Assembly (NCBI RefSeq): GCF_006542355.1 | Contig: NZ_CP038141.1 | Location: 1,680,001-1,744,000, forward strand | Origin: Swingsia samuiensis | Lineage (GTDB): Bacteria; Pseudomonadota; Alphaproteobacteria; Acetobacterales; Acetobacteraceae | DNA length: 64,000 nucleotides | Direction of reading: 5' to 3' | In this document: positions 63,206 to 64,000 of the stretch, piece after piece | How positions within the stretch are numbered: the first letter of the stretch is position 1 | How the letters are laid out: each line of letters opens with the position of its first letter | Notes under the pieces: model-generated | What the model was told of the DNA's origin: nothing | The model's input: the letters and a program-made list of their open reading frames with translations, nothing else | Database searches by the model: none | Made by a program: the position numbers and the translations under genes

Positions 63206-64000
63206 GTGACGTAACACCATCCATTCCAACGGGCCTTTTTTCTATTTTAGGGCATGAACGTGATTCTTCATTAAGAGAGTGGTTTTCTCTTTTAAAGCCC
63301 AGAGTAATTTCGCTAGTTGTTTTCACGGGCGTTGCAGGGATGGCTGTGGCGCCTCAATGGCCTTCTGTTCCGATCGGGCTTATTACTATTTTATGTATTT
63401 GCATCGGAGCGGGTGCCGCCGGTGCAATTAATATGTGGTATGATCGCGATATTGACGCGATTATGAAGCGCACAAACGTGCGTCCTATTCCAGCTGGGCG
63501 TGTGTCGGCTGACAGCGCGCTAATTTATGGAATTATTCTTTCTGTTTTATCGGTTGTTATATTGTGGTTAGCAACCAATGCATTGGCTGCCGGCATTCTC
63601 GCATTTTCTATATTCTTTTATGGCGTTATTTATACGATGTGGCTTAAGCGACGGACGCCACAGAATATTGTAATTGGTGGTGCAGCCGGTGCGTTCCCTC
63701 CGATGATTGGGTGGGCTGCTTCTATGGATTCCATGGCTGTGTTGCCCGTTTCTATGTTTGCCGTCGTATTTTTGTGGACGCCCCCTCATTTTTGGTCGCT
63801 CGCACTTTATGCGTGTAAAGATTATGGCAATGCAGGCATTCCGATGTTGCCGGTTGTGAAAGGAGCGCGGCACACACGGTGGCAAATTCTACTTTATACA
63901 TTTGTGCTAACTGCTGTATCGTTAACGCCCTCATTCTTTCATGAAACAGGATGGTTTTATACAGCAACAACTAGCGTGTTGGATTTAGGATTTATTCTGT
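63202..64000 (+). CDS. ctaB: Protoheme IX farnesyltransferase (heme O synthase), 3' end beyond window
   Basis: At least 266 residues, running off the right edge. The prenyltransferase motifs NMWYDRDIDAIMKRT (aspartate-rich, Mg-diphosphate binding), RPIPAGRVS and YTMWLKRRTPQNIVIGGAAGAFPP are intact, within a series of membrane helices. It converts heme B to heme O for terminal oxidases (bo3 in acetic acid bacteria). It begins within the stop of the degenerate oxidase gene, so the two are probably co-translated. Confidence 0.95.
   Translation, partial: MSDVTPSIPTGLFSILGHERDSSLREWFSLLKPRVISLVVFTGVAGMAVAPQWPSVPIGLITILCICIGAGAAGAINMWYDRDIDAIMKRTNVRPIPAGRVSADSALIYGIILSVLSVVILWLATNALAAGILAFSIFFYGVIYTMWLKRRTPQNIVIGGAAGAFPPMIGWAASMDSMAVLPVSMFAVVFLWTPPHFWSLALYACKDYGNAGIPMLPVVKGARHTRWQILLYTFVLTAVSLTPSFFHETGWFYTATTSVLDLGFIL

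Noticed and set aside
1-64000. CRISPR arrays, rRNA genes, insertion sequences, prophage or riboswitch hallmarks.
   Set aside because: No regularly spaced repeats, transposase-like products, phage structural genes or recognisable riboswitch cores were found on either strand by reading; a computed repeat or Rfam search could still reveal weak cases.

Overview
The window looks like a chromosomal segment of an acetic acid bacterium (Acetobacteraceae, Alphaproteobacteria), probably a low-GC relative of Gluconobacter/Neokomagataea/Swingsia. The basis is protein character (alphaproteobacterial RNase III, Hsp20-DUF1150 pair, LpxI instead of LpxH, PmtA-type methyltransferase, MsrPQ, GltBD) and gene order; the genus is only a guess, and base composition (by eye mid-40s % GC) was not computed. 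Coding density is very high, all internal genes look intact, and only the two edge genes (xerD, ctaB) are cut by the window. I see no IS element, prophage, CRISPR array or rRNA, and one tRNA (Leu, CAG).

Layout. 1-9 kb: xerD end, accA, a CinA-like protein, an SMP-30 lactonase, a GNAT-NUDIX fusion, a DUF815 ATPase, yajC, Fe-superoxide dismutase, a beta-hydroxyacid dehydrogenase, and msrPQ (periplasmic methionine sulfoxide repair). 8.8-10 kb: a minus-strand pair, a UDG-fold-like protein and a NYN-domain nuclease. 10-17.2 kb: rpoZ, (p)ppGpp synthetase/hydrolase, acpS, lepB, rnc, era, pyrH, frr. 17.2-28.6 kb: a tightly overlapping envelope operon, uppS-cdsA-dxr-rseP-bamA-skp-lpxD-fabZ-lpxA-lpxI, followed by gloA. 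28.5-35.8 kb: a small free-standing HisKA-like protein, then rpmH-rnpA-yidD-yidC-engB, argB, dapD, dapE and a membrane protein. 35.8-38 kb (minus): def-fmt-truA. 38.2-40.5 kb: an outer-membrane barrel protein and a heat-shock group hsp20-DUF1150-RidA under a good RpoH promoter. 40.6-44.7 kb (minus): ribonuclease D-kdsD-lptC-lptA-lptB. 44.7-46.2 kb: tRNA-Leu, nitroreductase and an A+T-rich orphan gene. 46.3-52.3 kb: gltD-gltB. 52.4-61.9 kb: oligoendopeptidase F, a UbiB-family kinase, a Gln-rich small protein, uvrB, aldose epimerase, greB, gshB, a small membrane protein and pmtA. 62-64 kb: a degenerate heme-copper-oxidase subunit I homologue overlapping ctaB (heme O synthase).

Functionally this is mostly core genome: lipid A/Kdo/LPS transport (lpxD, lpxA, lpxI, fabZ, kdsD, lptABC), outer-membrane assembly (bamA, skp), membrane insertion (yajC, yidC, yidD, lepB), isoprenoid/phospholipid supply (dxr, uppS, cdsA, pmtA), lysine/peptidoglycan precursors (dapD, dapE), nitrogen assimilation (gltBD) and redox protection (sodB, msrPQ, gloA, gshB).

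The most interesting item is the protein at 62024-63205. It aligns by eye along much of its length with heme-copper oxidase subunit I, keeps both low-spin-heme histidines, and has lost every ligand of the heme-copper active site. Its start/stop overlap with ctaB suggests a role in heme O handling or oxidase assembly. Secondary items are the free-standing HisKA-like protein opposite gloA, the UDG-like/NYN pair, the GNAT-NUDIX fusion, the palindrome and leader peptide before gltD, and the RpoH promoter with a possible thermosensing leader before hsp20.
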